The notes below the pieces were generated by a model, which was not told the origin of the DNA, did not search any database, and saw nothing but the letters and a program-made list of their open reading frames with translations. DNA of 64,000 nucleotides from assembly GCF_030816485.1 (NCBI RefSeq), contig NZ_JAUSYC010000001.1, forward strand, positions 868,001-932,000, given 5' to 3'. Positions 33,879 to 41,984 of the stretch are shown here, piece by piece (the first letter of the stretch is position 1; each line of letters starts with the position of its first letter). Source of the DNA: Arthrobacter sp. B1I2 (GTDB taxonomy: Bacteria; Actinomycetota; Actinomycetes; Actinomycetales; Micrococcaceae). Both the position numbers and the translations under genes were made by a program.

Positions 33879-34816
33879 GAGGCACGGACCTTAGGGTTGA
33901 GCCAGCCGTTTGCCAGGTCTACCAGGAGGTTGACGACAATCACGACGGCGACTGTGTACATAACGACGCCCATCACCACGGGCTGGTCGTTCTGGGCGGT
34001 CGCGGTGACAGCGAGCGGGCCCATTCCCGGGAGGGCAAAAATGGATTCGAGGATGACGACGCCCCCGAGCATGTTGACCAGTTGCAGGCTCAAGACGGTG
34101 AGGCCTGCCGGTGCGGCGCTGCGAAGGACGTGCTTGAACAGTATTTCCTTTTCCCCGATGCCACGGCTCCGGAGGGTCCGCACGTAATCGCGTTCCAGCT
34201 GCTTGATAACGGCGCTGCGGATCTGCTGCGCGCCACCGGTCACACCATTGATCAGCAGTGCGACGACCGGGAGGGTCAGGGACAACACCCAGGCGTCGGC
34301 TCCTGCACCCGGGGAGATCGTGCTCGTCGCAGGAAAGATCTGCAGCTGGATTGCCACGGCGGTGACCAGGAAGATGCCGATGACGAACCCAGGGATGGAA
34401 TCTCCGATGACCGCCCCGACCTGTACCGTCCGGTCCACCCACCCCCGCTTCACCGCAGCTGCCACGCCTACCAGGGTGGCCATGATGGCGATCAGGATCA
34501 TTGCCGTGAAAACCATGACCATGGTGACGGGGATCCGGGTCGAAAGGGAGGCGGCCACCGGTTCAGAGGTAAACCATGAAGACCCCAGGTCTCCGCGCAA
34601 GGTGTCAGCGATCCAGGTGCCGTAGCGGACAATAACCGGTTGGTCGAGTCCGAGCTGGGCCTCTTTCAGTGCAACCTGCTCAGGGGTGGCCTGATCTCCC
34701 AGGATGTTCCGGGCGATACTGCCGCTGGAGGCATGCAGGAGAAAGAAAGTCAGTGCCGACACCGTGACAAGGACAATCACGCCGCTGCCAAGGCGCTTAA
34801 GAATGAATGGGATCAT
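33875..34816 (-). CDS. Opp/Dpp-type ABC transporter permease (DppB type)
   Basis: A 313-residue inner-membrane permease with the DppB pattern: N-terminal helix (LGSGVIVLVTVSALTFFLL), a long external loop, five more helices and the EAA loop RDYVRTLRSRGIGEKEILFKH (split here at residues about 215-235). I chose the ATG at 34816, preceded by GGAGAA, rather than an extended frame. It overlaps the fusion gene by four bases (33875-33878). The gap of 88 bases to the binding-protein gene contains a stable hairpin. Confidence 0.9.
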   Translation of the reverse strand: MIPFILKRLGSGVIVLVTVSALTFFLLHASSGSIARNILGDQATPEQVALKEAQLGLDQPVIVRYGTWIADTLRGDLGSSWFTSEPVAASLSTRIPVTMVMVFTAMILIAIMATLVGVAAAVKRGWVDRTVQVGAVIGDSIPGFVIGIFLVTAVAIQLQIFPATSTISPGAGADAWVLSLTLPVVALLINGVTGGAQQIRSAVIKQLERDYVRTLRSRGIGEKEILFKHVLRSAAPAGLTVLSLQLVNMLGGVVILESIFALPGMGPLAVTATAQNDQPVVMGVVMYTVAVVIVVNLLVDLANGWLNPKVRAS

Positions 34817-34846
34817 TGCTGGTTCTCCGTCGAACTGGCGGGCGCT

Positions 34847-34886
34847 CACCGTGTCCGGCGGCGGCTTTCGGCGGCCGGACACGGTG
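34847..34886 (-). other. Intercistronic hairpin between binding protein and permease genes
   Basis: CACCGTGTCCGG at 34847-34858 pairs perfectly with 34875-34886 around a 16-base loop. No T-run follows on the minus strand. Such hairpins after binding-protein genes commonly stabilise the upstream message or partly terminate, giving more binding protein than permease; that role is inferred here. Confidence 0.6.
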
Positions 34887-34904
34887 GGTGGCTTGAAAGG
34901 GGTG

Positions 34905-36443
34905 CTACTTGGCGGGTGAGTAGTTGTAGATCGACGGAACAGCCTGCTGGATCTGCGGCGTGACGTTGACCTTGTCATTGTGGTAGTACATCTGGTTGAT
35001 CCGGAACAGAGGAGCGAACCATGCTTCCTCGACGACGTACCGGTTCACTTCCTGCGCCAGCTTGGCCGAATCTCCGCCGCCCTTCTGGACGGCGTCGATC
35101 TTCGCCTGCAGTTCCGGCGTGGTGTTCTTGAAGGGGTTGTAGAAGGCCCGGGTTGAGGCAAGCTGGTTGATGGCTACCCACGGTTCGCCCTGGAACAGGG
35201 AGAAGTACATGCTGGTGTACTTCTGGGCGGCGACATCGCTGGGGAAGCTGGGACCGGACCATCCAACGGCGTTCAAACTGATTCCCACATCAGCCAACTG
35301 CTGCTTCAAGACGTTGATTTGCGTTTCGAACGCCGGTACCAGCGGAACGTCCAGGACGACTCCGGATTCGTAGCCGGCTTCCTTCAAGAGGGCCTTTGCC
35401 TTGGCGGGATCATAAGGGTACCTGTTTTCCAGTTCGTCCAGCCAGGCGCCGCTATCCTTGCCGAAGGGCTGCGACGTCGGAGTGCCTTGGCCCAGCAGGA
35501 CCTGGTCCAGGATCGTCTTGCGGTCAAACGCGTAATTGATGGCCTGCCGGACGCGGACGTCCTTCAACGCAGGGTTCTTGGTGCCGTCCCGGTCGAACAG
35601 GATAAGGCCCTGCCAATCCACCTGGTTGCTTTCGAGCTTCATCCTCGCGCCCTCGGCCTGTTTGCCCGTCTTGGGGTCAAGAATCGCAGCATCCACTTGA
35701 CCTGAGACGAGGGCGTTGGTGCGTGCCGTAATGTCGGTCAGAACTTTGTACGAGACCTTGCTGAACTTCTGCAGGTCCTTATTCCAGTAGCCCTCCCGGG
35801 CGTTGAATACGGCCTGGGAGTTCTTCACGGTGGAAGCTTTGTCCATCACGTAGGGCCCACTGCCCACAGACTCGGTTTTGATGGCCTCGGTTTCGAGGGC
35901 CTTGGGGCTGCCCATCAGGCCGGCTGCCTGGCTCAGGTAATACTCCAGGGCCGGATCCGGCGCCTTGAGGCCAAGCTCCACAGTGTCAGCATCCACGACC
36001 TTGGCTTCCGAGACGGAAGCCAGCTGGGACATTTGCGGACCATTCGCCTTCTTGAAGTGATCGATATTGGCTTTGGCTGCCTCAGCGTCGAACTTGGCGC
36101 CATCGCTGAAAGTAACATCCGTCCGCAGGTCAACGGTCAGGACCGTCTTGGTGTCGTTGTACTTCCACGCCGTCGCCAGCATCGGGCTGAGCTTGCCGTC
36201 CGGTTCGCGGAGCAGCAAGGAGTCGTACGCGATCTGGTAAGGCTGCAGTGCGTTACCTACGCCCGCCTGTGCGGGATCCCAGGAGGTGACGTCCTGCAGT
36301 GCGCCCAGGGTCAGGGAAGTAACGGTGGGCTTTCCGGGGGCCGCGCCCTGCGCACTGCCGCTGCTGCTGCCGCCGCAGGCGGTAAGCGCCAGTGCGGCGC
36401 TGAGAGCGACGGCAGTTGTTGCCGCCATGGGACCTAACTTCAT
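34905..36443 (-). CDS. Opp/Dpp-type ABC transporter substrate-binding lipoprotein
   Basis: A 512-residue extracytoplasmic solute-binding protein of family 5. It has a lipoprotein signal with lipobox LTAC (Cys23) followed by Gly/Ser, then the family features LGALQDVTSWDPAQAG, the SDGAKFDAEAAKANIDHF region and VRQAINYAFDRKTIL. Family 5 proteins bind peptides, nickel or oligosaccharides; the linked uidA suggests a glucuronide or glucuronic-acid oligosaccharide. AGGAG precedes the ATG. First gene of the six-gene minus-strand operon ending at 28194, with a LacI-type dyad 80 bases upstream. Confidence 0.92.
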   Translation of the reverse strand: MKLGPMAATTAVALSAALALTACGGSSSGSAQGAAPGKPTVTSLTLGALQDVTSWDPAQAGVGNALQPYQIAYDSLLLREPDGKLSPMLATAWKYNDTKTVLTVDLRTDVTFSDGAKFDAEAAKANIDHFKKANGPQMSQLASVSEAKVVDADTVELGLKAPDPALEYYLSQAAGLMGSPKALETEAIKTESVGSGPYVMDKASTVKNSQAVFNAREGYWNKDLQKFSKVSYKVLTDITARTNALVSGQVDAAILDPKTGKQAEGARMKLESNQVDWQGLILFDRDGTKNPALKDVRVRQAINYAFDRKTILDQVLLGQGTPTSQPFGKDSGAWLDELENRYPYDPAKAKALLKEAGYESGVVLDVPLVPAFETQINVLKQQLADVGISLNAVGWSGPSFPSDVAAQKYTSMYFSLFQGEPWVAINQLASTRAFYNPFKNTTPELQAKIDAVQKGGGDSAKLAQEVNRYVVEEAWFAPLFRINQMYYHNDKVNVTPQIQQAVPSIYNYSPAK

Positions 36444-36522
36444 TGTTGGCTCCTAAGAATCGTCACTGATTGCTTGTTCGGTGCCTGATCCGGCAGGGGC
36501 ACAAAAGCGTGGTCTGCCCCTT

Positions 36523-36540
36523 CTGACAACCGGTTGTCAG
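36523..36540. promoter_or_regulatory. Perfect 18-bp LacI-type operator
   Basis: CTGACAACCGGTTGTCAG is a perfect palindrome with the central CG pair typical of LacI-family operators. It lies 80-97 bases upstream of the binding-protein start, in the promoter region of the glucuronide operon, and is the probable target of the operon-encoded repressor. The whole 36444-36743 intergenic stretch holds this site, promoter sequence and the terminator at 36680-36722, and no gene. Confidence 0.75.
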
Positions 36541-36679
36541 GCTGGTTGCATTAACAATGGCGGCGGTGCGGCCATTCAGGAATCCAGCGATTCATCTACC
36601 TACTATTCACGAGGCGAATACCAGGAACTTGTAAAAGCTGGGCGGTGGACGCTGCGGGGTAAACCCCCGCCTGACACGA

Positions 36680-36722
36680 ACAGGGACCTCCCCCAGCAAT
36701 TTGCCGGAGGAGGCCCCTGTTC
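36680..36722 (-). terminator. Hairpin after the MFS gene
   Basis: AACAGGG at 36680-36686 pairs with CCCTGTT at 36716-36722, with further pairing of CCTCC and GGAGG inside. It lies 21 bases past the stop of the minus-strand MFS gene. The T-run is weak. Confidence 0.5.
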
Positions 36723-36743
36723 CGCGCCGCAGCGCTGTTCAGC

Positions 36744-37964
36744 TCAGGTATGGATGAGCGGCGCCACCCGGGGTCCGCGGAGAAGGACGGCCAGGAGCGC
36801 CCCCGCGCAGGCAACACCGAGTGCACCGAGGGCCACGCTGAGGTTTCCCAGGGCGCCGGCTGCCACCCCAATGACGATGGGGGTCAGGAACTGCCCGATG
36901 AACAGAGTCCCGGTCCAGATTCCCGTCCCGCGTCCGCGCTGCTGGTATTCGAGTCCGTTCACTGCCCAGGTCAGGAGGGTGGGCAGCAGGACACCGGTTC
37001 CCGCGCTGGCAACCACCGCTCCCGTAATGGCCAGCGGCACGTTGCCGGCGATGGAGACGAGGAACAGTCCGACGGCGGCCAGCCCGAACGCCAGTGCCAG
37101 CAGGTTTCGCGTCCCCAGCTTCGCCAGAAAGCGGAAAGAGATGGCGCCCGCTGCTGTGGCGAGGGAGGCGATGGCTGCGGCGAGGCCGATGAGCGCTGCG
37201 TCGGCAACGCCCAGGCCGGTGATGACATATGGCAGGTGCACGATGAGGGCGTAGAAAACAATCCCGCCGAATAGCGTGACGGCAGCCGGGGCGCCGATCT
37301 GCCGCCAGGGCACGGGGGTCCTGGCCGCCGGGTTGCGCTGGGTCTTGTCGGGCTCCCAGAGCTTAAAGACCATGGGGACGACAATCACTGCGCTGGCGGC
37401 GTAAAGCCAGAACGGGGTCCGCCAGCTGATGCTGCCCAAGGCGCCGCCCAGGGCAAAGAAGGCGGTCGCGGCGAGCGCGCTGACCATGGTCTGCAGCCCC
37501 AGGTACTTGTTGCGCTGCTCGCCGGCGTAGTAGTCGGTGAGGAGGGTGGTGCAACAGGTCATGATGGCGGCTTCGGCTATGCCCACGCCTACCCGGGAAA
37601 GGGCGATCGAGGCCAGGGAGCCGAGCCATAGCGGCGCCGTTCCGAACACGGCATATGCCAGCATCGCGAAGACCAGCAGCTGCTTGCGGCCCACCCGGTC
37701 CGCCACCCATCCCGCCAGGGGAGAAAACAGTGCCACGAACAGGGCGGGCAGGGTAAGCGTGAGCGGGACCAGAATGGCTACGCCGGGGGTATCGGCAAAA
37801 GCCTGGTTAAGCGTGGGCAGGACCGGTGCCAGCAGGACCGCCCCGAGGACCGGCATGCAGCTGCCGGCCACCAGGAGGGCCGCCTGCAGCCGTCCTGCCC
37901 TGGGCTGCTCCGAAGGTCCCGGCGCCCCATTCCGGGCAGCACCCGTGAGCTGAATATTCTCCAT
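36744..37964 (-). CDS. MFS transporter, drug-efflux/sugar type
   Basis: A 406-residue major facilitator with twelve predicted helices; the loop between helices 2 and 3 carries the conserved GWVADRVGRKQLL. The sequence around helices 4-5 (GVGIAEAAIMTCCTTLLTDYY) fits the general MFS_1 group, which exports drugs or moves small metabolites. The substrate is unknown. I chose the ATG at 37964, after AAGGAAG. It stands between the glucuronide operon and the sugar-kinase gene, transcribed in the same direction but with 180 bases before it and a terminator after it. Confidence 0.83.
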   Translation of the reverse strand: MENIQLTGAARNGAPGPSEQPRAGRLQAALLVAGSCMPVLGAVLLAPVLPTLNQAFADTPGVAILVPLTLTLPALFVALFSPLAGWVADRVGRKQLLVFAMLAYAVFGTAPLWLGSLASIALSRVGVGIAEAAIMTCCTTLLTDYYAGEQRNKYLGLQTMVSALAATAFFALGGALGSISWRTPFWLYAASAVIVVPMVFKLWEPDKTQRNPAARTPVPWRQIGAPAAVTLFGGIVFYALIVHLPYVITGLGVADAALIGLAAAIASLATAAGAISFRFLAKLGTRNLLALAFGLAAVGLFLVSIAGNVPLAITGAVVASAGTGVLLPTLLTWAVNGLEYQQRGRGTGIWTGTLFIGQFLTPIVIGVAAGALGNLSVALGALGVACAGALLAVLLRGPRVAPLIHT

Positions 37965-38144
37965 TGAATCTTCCTTAGCCTGTTCATGGTCACGGAGGGA
38001 CCGGTGCCGCCTGGGCACCGAAAGTGACTTCCCTCACTGTGACGATCGTTGGGCCATCCGGGAATCACGGATTTGGCATAGCTGGTATCCACGGGACGGA
38101 TGGGCAGAGCGACCCGGACAAGACCTCCCTGCCCGTCTGCCGGC

Positions 38145-39089
38145 CTACTCCTCCGCCGGGGCGTTCAACTCCGCCCGGGTGGGAGGGTTCGCGCCCGGAC
38201 GGGACACCGTGACGGCCGCCGCCCTGGCTGCATGCTCAAGGAGTTCAGCAAGCCCTTCTGCCGGCAGGTCCCGAAGCTCCGCGCGGTTCTGGGCGCCATC
38301 CAGTTCCCGGTCCACCAGGCCGGACAACAGTGCGGCCATGAAGGAGTCGCCGGCCCCCACGGTATCCGCCACCTCCACCTTGGGGGCCGCGACTGACGCT
38401 TCCCCGGACCGGCAGACACCCCATGGCCCTTCCGCGCCCCGGGTGACCACCACCATCGCAGGGCCTTCGGAGCCGCCCAGCGCCAGCCATTTGCGCGCCG
38501 AATCCAGCACGTCCTGTCCCGGATAGAGCCATTCCAGGTCCTCATCCGAGGCCTTCACCACGTCGGCAAGCGTCACGAACTTTTCTGCCTGCCGGCGCGC
38601 GAAGTCCACATCCGTGACAATACTGGGCCGGCAGTTGGGGTCGAAGCTGATGGTGGCAGACGGGTGGGCGTATTCGACGGCGGCCAGCACCTCGGTTGCC
38701 CCGGGAGCCAGCATCGTGGCAATGGACCCCGTGTGCAGCAGGGTGGTGCCCTGCAGCATGAAGCCCAGCCGGTCAGCGATGCCCGGGAGCTCCCAGGTGA
38801 GGTCGAACGTGTAGGTGGCGGCGCCGTCGTCGTCAATCAAGGCGGTGGCCACGCTGGTAGGCAGGTCGTCCGGCGGCACCGGAAGCATCACCGAACTGGC
38901 GCGCAGGTGCACGGCCACCGAGTCCCCGTAGGCGTCCCGGCCATAACGGCCGATGAACTGCACCGGGTGGTCCAGCCGGGCCAGGCCCACCGCAACGTTG
39001 AGTGGGCTGCCGCCCACGTGGGCCTCGATGCCGGAGGCGCGCTGGACAACGTCAACAAGGCCTTCGCCGATAACTGTGAGCATGCTCAT
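38145..39089 (-). CDS. PfkB family carbohydrate kinase (fructokinase-like)
   Basis: A 314-residue ribokinase-fold sugar kinase. The first PfkB signature reads GGSPLNVAVGLARL (about 27-40) and the second DTVGAGDSFMAALLSG with the catalytic Asp. It phosphorylates a sugar, by similarity to fructokinases and 2-keto-3-deoxygluconate kinases; the KDG option would suit glucuronate breakdown, but the sequence alone does not decide it. It lies 36 bases downstream of an esterase-like gene on the same strand, so these two are probably co-transcribed. Confidence 0.84.
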   Translation of the reverse strand: MSMLTVIGEGLVDVVQRASGIEAHVGGSPLNVAVGLARLDHPVQFIGRYGRDAYGDSVAVHLRASSVMLPVPPDDLPTSVATALIDDDGAATYTFDLTWELPGIADRLGFMLQGTTLLHTGSIATMLAPGATEVLAAVEYAHPSATISFDPNCRPSIVTDVDFARRQAEKFVTLADVVKASDEDLEWLYPGQDVLDSARKWLALGGSEGPAMVVVTRGAEGPWGVCRSGEASVAAPKVEVADTVGAGDSFMAALLSGLVDRELDGAQNRAELRDLPAEGLAELLEHAARAAAVTVSRPGANPPTRAELNAPAEE

Positions 39090-39125
39090 ACTCTGCCAGA
39101 AACGCGACAGCGTCAGCAGTTCGTG

Positions 39126-39923
39126 TCAGCGAAGCAACCGGCCAACCAGTTCCCGGCACGTGAGATACGCCGCCGCCGTCACGTCAATCAGCGCGAAGTG
39201 GTCCCCCGGCACCATGACCAGCCGGGCCGGCACGGGTCCCGCCTGGCTGGCGTCAACATAGGTGGCGGACACGCTCAGGGGGACGTCTTCGTCTTCCTCG
39301 CCGTGCACGGCGTGGACGGGAATGTCCAGCGGCAGCGCCGACATGGGATCCGCGCACCGGTGCCGTTCCGGAAATTCCGACGACGGCCCGCCCAGGAAGT
39401 TGGCCACCGCACCGTTGCTGAGGTTGAACCGTTCGGCCTCGGCCAGGTTGAGGACGCCCGACTGGCTCACCACCCCGGTGAGTCGGACGCCGTCGTCAAT
39501 GTTTTCCACGGGGCCGTCTTCCGCCGGCCCAGGCGCATCCAGCCGGCGCCTTCCCGCCGCCCAAACTGCCAGGTGCCCGCCGGCGGAATGGCCCAGCGCC
39601 ACCACTTTGCCCAGGTCCAGCGCGTGTGGTTCTGCCAGGTCGGCCAGCTTGTCGATGCCCGCAAGGATGTCCTGGAAGGTGCCCGGCCAGCCGCCACCGT
39701 TGCCGGCACGCCGGTACTCCAGGTTCCACGCAGCCATGCCGTGCTCCGCCAGGTCCTGCGCCAGCGGTTCCCCCAGTTCGGCACCGTATGTGGAGCGCCA
39801 GTAGCCGCCGTGGATCACCACCACCACGCCGCGGTGTTTCCCACCCTCGGGAAGGTCGGGGAGGAACAGCTCGCCCCACTGGCTGCGGTCCGGCCCGTAC
39901 TCATAGCGGTAGCGTCGCGTCAC
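39126..39923 (-). CDS. Alpha/beta hydrolase with HGGYW motif (kynurenine formamidase/esterase-like)
   Basis: A 265-residue alpha/beta hydrolase. It has the oxyanion motif VIHGGYW, the nucleophile elbow GHSAGGH, a late acid in HGEEDEDVP and the histidine in GDHFALID. The HGGxW form is found in kynurenine formamidases and related esterases, so it may open amide or ester bonds of small molecules. The start is a GTG at 39923; it has only weak ribosome-site support, and longer frames are not credible. It precedes the PfkB gene by 36 bases. The substrate is unknown. Confidence 0.78.
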   Translation of the reverse strand: MTRRYRYEYGPDRSQWGELFLPDLPEGGKHRGVVVVIHGGYWRSTYGAELGEPLAQDLAEHGMAAWNLEYRRAGNGGGWPGTFQDILAGIDKLADLAEPHALDLGKVVALGHSAGGHLAVWAAGRRRLDAPGPAEDGPVENIDDGVRLTGVVSQSGVLNLAEAERFNLSNGAVANFLGGPSSEFPERHRCADPMSALPLDIPVHAVHGEEDEDVPLSVSATYVDASQAGPVPARLVMVPGDHFALIDVTAAAYLTCRELVGRLLR

Positions 39924-40069
39924 ACTGGCCCACTTTATAGGTTGAACCCGGCAGCCGGGCCCCGGATTTCCGGCCGCCGCCCGCCTAAAAGTGGGCCAGA
40001 GGCGCGTGGTGCGTGACGCCGTGGCCTTCTGCCGTTTAGCCGCGCGCATGTCTGGGGACGCTTCCTGAC

Positions 40070-40717
40070 ATGGAAAAGCCTGAAGTGACCACGCAGGGGT
40101 CCACCGTAGAAGAATGGACGCGCGCGCTGGCGGAGTCGACGGGTTCACCGGGCGGAGGGGCGGGGACAGGGCTGATGCTCGCCGTGGCCGCTTCCCTGAC
40201 GTCCATGGTGGCTGGCTACAGCGAGGACGACGGCGGGGAACCGGCACGGATACGGGCGCGGGCACGCGCACTGCGTGAGGAAGCCCTGGGCCTGGCAGAT
40301 GACGATGCGTCCGCTTCCAAGGCATTCGGCGCCGCCTTCCGGCTGGAGCCCGGCCGGGAGCGTGACGAAGCGATCCGCCGCGCTTCCGTGGATGCCGCGG
40401 CAGCCTCTGCCGTCCTTGGCGAGCGGGCCATTGAGGCCATTGACGACCTCGCCTGGCTGGCAACCAAAGGCAACCGGTCCCTGGTTGCGGACGTCGTGGT
40501 CGCGTTCGGCGCCCTCCGCGCCGCTGTGGCCGGGGCACGCACCAATGTCAGCTTTGACCTGGGATCGCTCCGCTCGGCGGGTACCAGCCTTGATCAGGTC
40601 CGGGAGCAGCAGCCGGAGCTGTGGGCCGCCGTCAAGAAACTTAACGACGCCATGGACCGCATCGACGAACTGACGGCTGCGATTGACAACCGCGCCGCGC
40701 CCACCGACGCTGCCTGA
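40070..40717 (+). CDS. Cyclodeaminase/cyclohydrolase family protein
   Basis: A 215-residue, mostly alpha-helical protein of the formiminotransferase-cyclodeaminase C-terminal family (FchA-like). The glycine-rich SPGGGAGTGLMLAVAASLTSMVA (about 26-48) matches the folate-binding signature. Bacterial stand-alone members act as methenyl-tetrahydrofolate cyclohydrolase or formimino-THF cyclodeaminase in one-carbon metabolism. No histidine- or purine-degradation gene is next to it, so the in vivo role is unclear. It begins at ATG 40070 and is transcribed away from the hydrolase gene at 39126-39923. Confidence 0.8.
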   Translation: MEKPEVTTQGSTVEEWTRALAESTGSPGGGAGTGLMLAVAASLTSMVAGYSEDDGGEPARIRARARALREEALGLADDDASASKAFGAAFRLEPGRERDEAIRRASVDAAAASAVLGERAIEAIDDLAWLATKGNRSLVADVVVAFGALRAAVAGARTNVSFDLGSLRSAGTSLDQVREQQPELWAAVKKLNDAMDRIDELTAAIDNRAAPTDAA

Positions 40718-40886
40718 CTTTGTACTGCACCGGGGGCAACGGGCCGCCAAAAGCCTTCGAAACGCTTTAGGGTAACCGAAAGTTCCCTCTTATTTAGTTC
40801 CTCTATTGACTGGACTTCCCGCTTGACCTGCGCTTATGGTGGACAGCATTGCTTGCAGGAGCCATCTCTGGGGGGAGGCGTACTAA

Positions 40887-41900
40887 GTGAAGTCAGAGCT
40901 CGATGCTTGGGCGTTCCTCCGACCCCTTCTGCTGGCCGTAGCAGCCGTTGCATCCTGGATGGTCCTCTCAGCTGCCAGCGCATCCGCGGACTCTTCCACT
41001 TCACGTGATTCCCTTCTGGGAACCGTTGGGTCCTCACTAAGCTCAGCGACCGCCGCTGTGACCCACCAGGCGAAAGATGTCCTGGATCCGGTGGAAGCAG
41101 GACTGGGCGGTGACTGGGCGGAGGCCCCCGCCTCCACCGTCCCAACGCTCGTCACGGTCCCGTCCCTCCGCCCGGTCGTGGAGGATGCCAGCGCCCTGGC
41201 CGACCACGTTGTGCAGGCTGTTCCGGTGATCAACCAGGTAGTGCCGGGTGGCACCGTGGCGGCAGTGGTCGACCCCGTCGTTGGCACTGTGGATGGCGTC
41301 GCCGACAGTGCCCTTGGGACCGTTGTTCCCTTGGCCAGCAGAGCCCTCGAACCCCTTGACCCCGTCCTTGAGCCGATCATCAGCGCTGCGCCATTGCCCG
41401 TGACTGTCCCGGAAGTAGAGCCCGATGCGGCTCTCCCTGCGGTCACGGATGTCATCGACTCGACTGTATCCGGGGCCGCGTCGGCGGCTACTGTTCCTGC
41501 TGTTACTGAACTGCAGCAGCTGGGCGATCCGGCGGCTGCCCAGCCTGGTGAAGCGGCGGCGGACACCGCTGGGGCGGGTTCCGCCCGCGCCCTCAGCTCC
41601 AAAACCTTGCACGGCAAGGAGCCGGCCTGTGACGCCCGGATGGACTCCGAGGCGGCGCTTCCGTTGCTGTCCGAGTCCAGCCCGGAAGACGCGCCGGTAC
41701 ACGGCTCGTCGGATGCACTTCCCGCCACACCGGGCGCCACCACGGGCGGAAGCAGCTCGTCCAGCGGCGGTTCGGCGATGCCTGCATGGCTTAGCCCCCA
41801 GCACTTCGTAGTCCCCGCGGCCGGTACAGCCGCCGTCCAGGGCAGTCTGCTCGCCACCCCCGCGCCGGTGTCATTCGACCCCGGATCATCTCCTGACTAG
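40887..41900 (+). CDS. Large secreted protein of unknown function
   Basis: A 337-residue exported protein. The signal peptide covers residues 1-34 (LLLAVAAVASWMVLSAASASA). The mature part is poor in charged residues and dominated by Val, Pro, Asp and Ala, with a loose repeated pattern of the form VVDPVVGTV / LEPLDPVLEP between residues 65 and 150, then a Ser/Gly-rich tail. There is no membrane helix or sorting signal at the C-terminus, so it would be released or held non-covalently. The GTG start at 40887 follows GGGGGAGG. It is 84 bases upstream of the LAXTG surface protein; both are probably envelope components made together. Confidence 0.72.
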   Translation: MKSELDAWAFLRPLLLAVAAVASWMVLSAASASADSSTSRDSLLGTVGSSLSSATAAVTHQAKDVLDPVEAGLGGDWAEAPASTVPTLVTVPSLRPVVEDASALADHVVQAVPVINQVVPGGTVAAVVDPVVGTVDGVADSALGTVVPLASRALEPLDPVLEPIISAAPLPVTVPEVEPDAALPAVTDVIDSTVSGAASAATVPAVTELQQLGDPAAAQPGEAAADTAGAGSARALSSKTLHGKEPACDARMDSEAALPLLSESSPEDAPVHGSSDALPATPGATTGGSSSSSGGSAMPAWLSPQHFVVPAAGTAAVQGSLLATPAPVSFDPGSSPD

Positions 41901-41984
41901 TTGAGGCCTCTCCGCATCCCTCTGCGGAAACGAGCCATTTCCGGGCTAAGCAGTAGGCCCAATACAACTTTCAGGAGAACTCCA

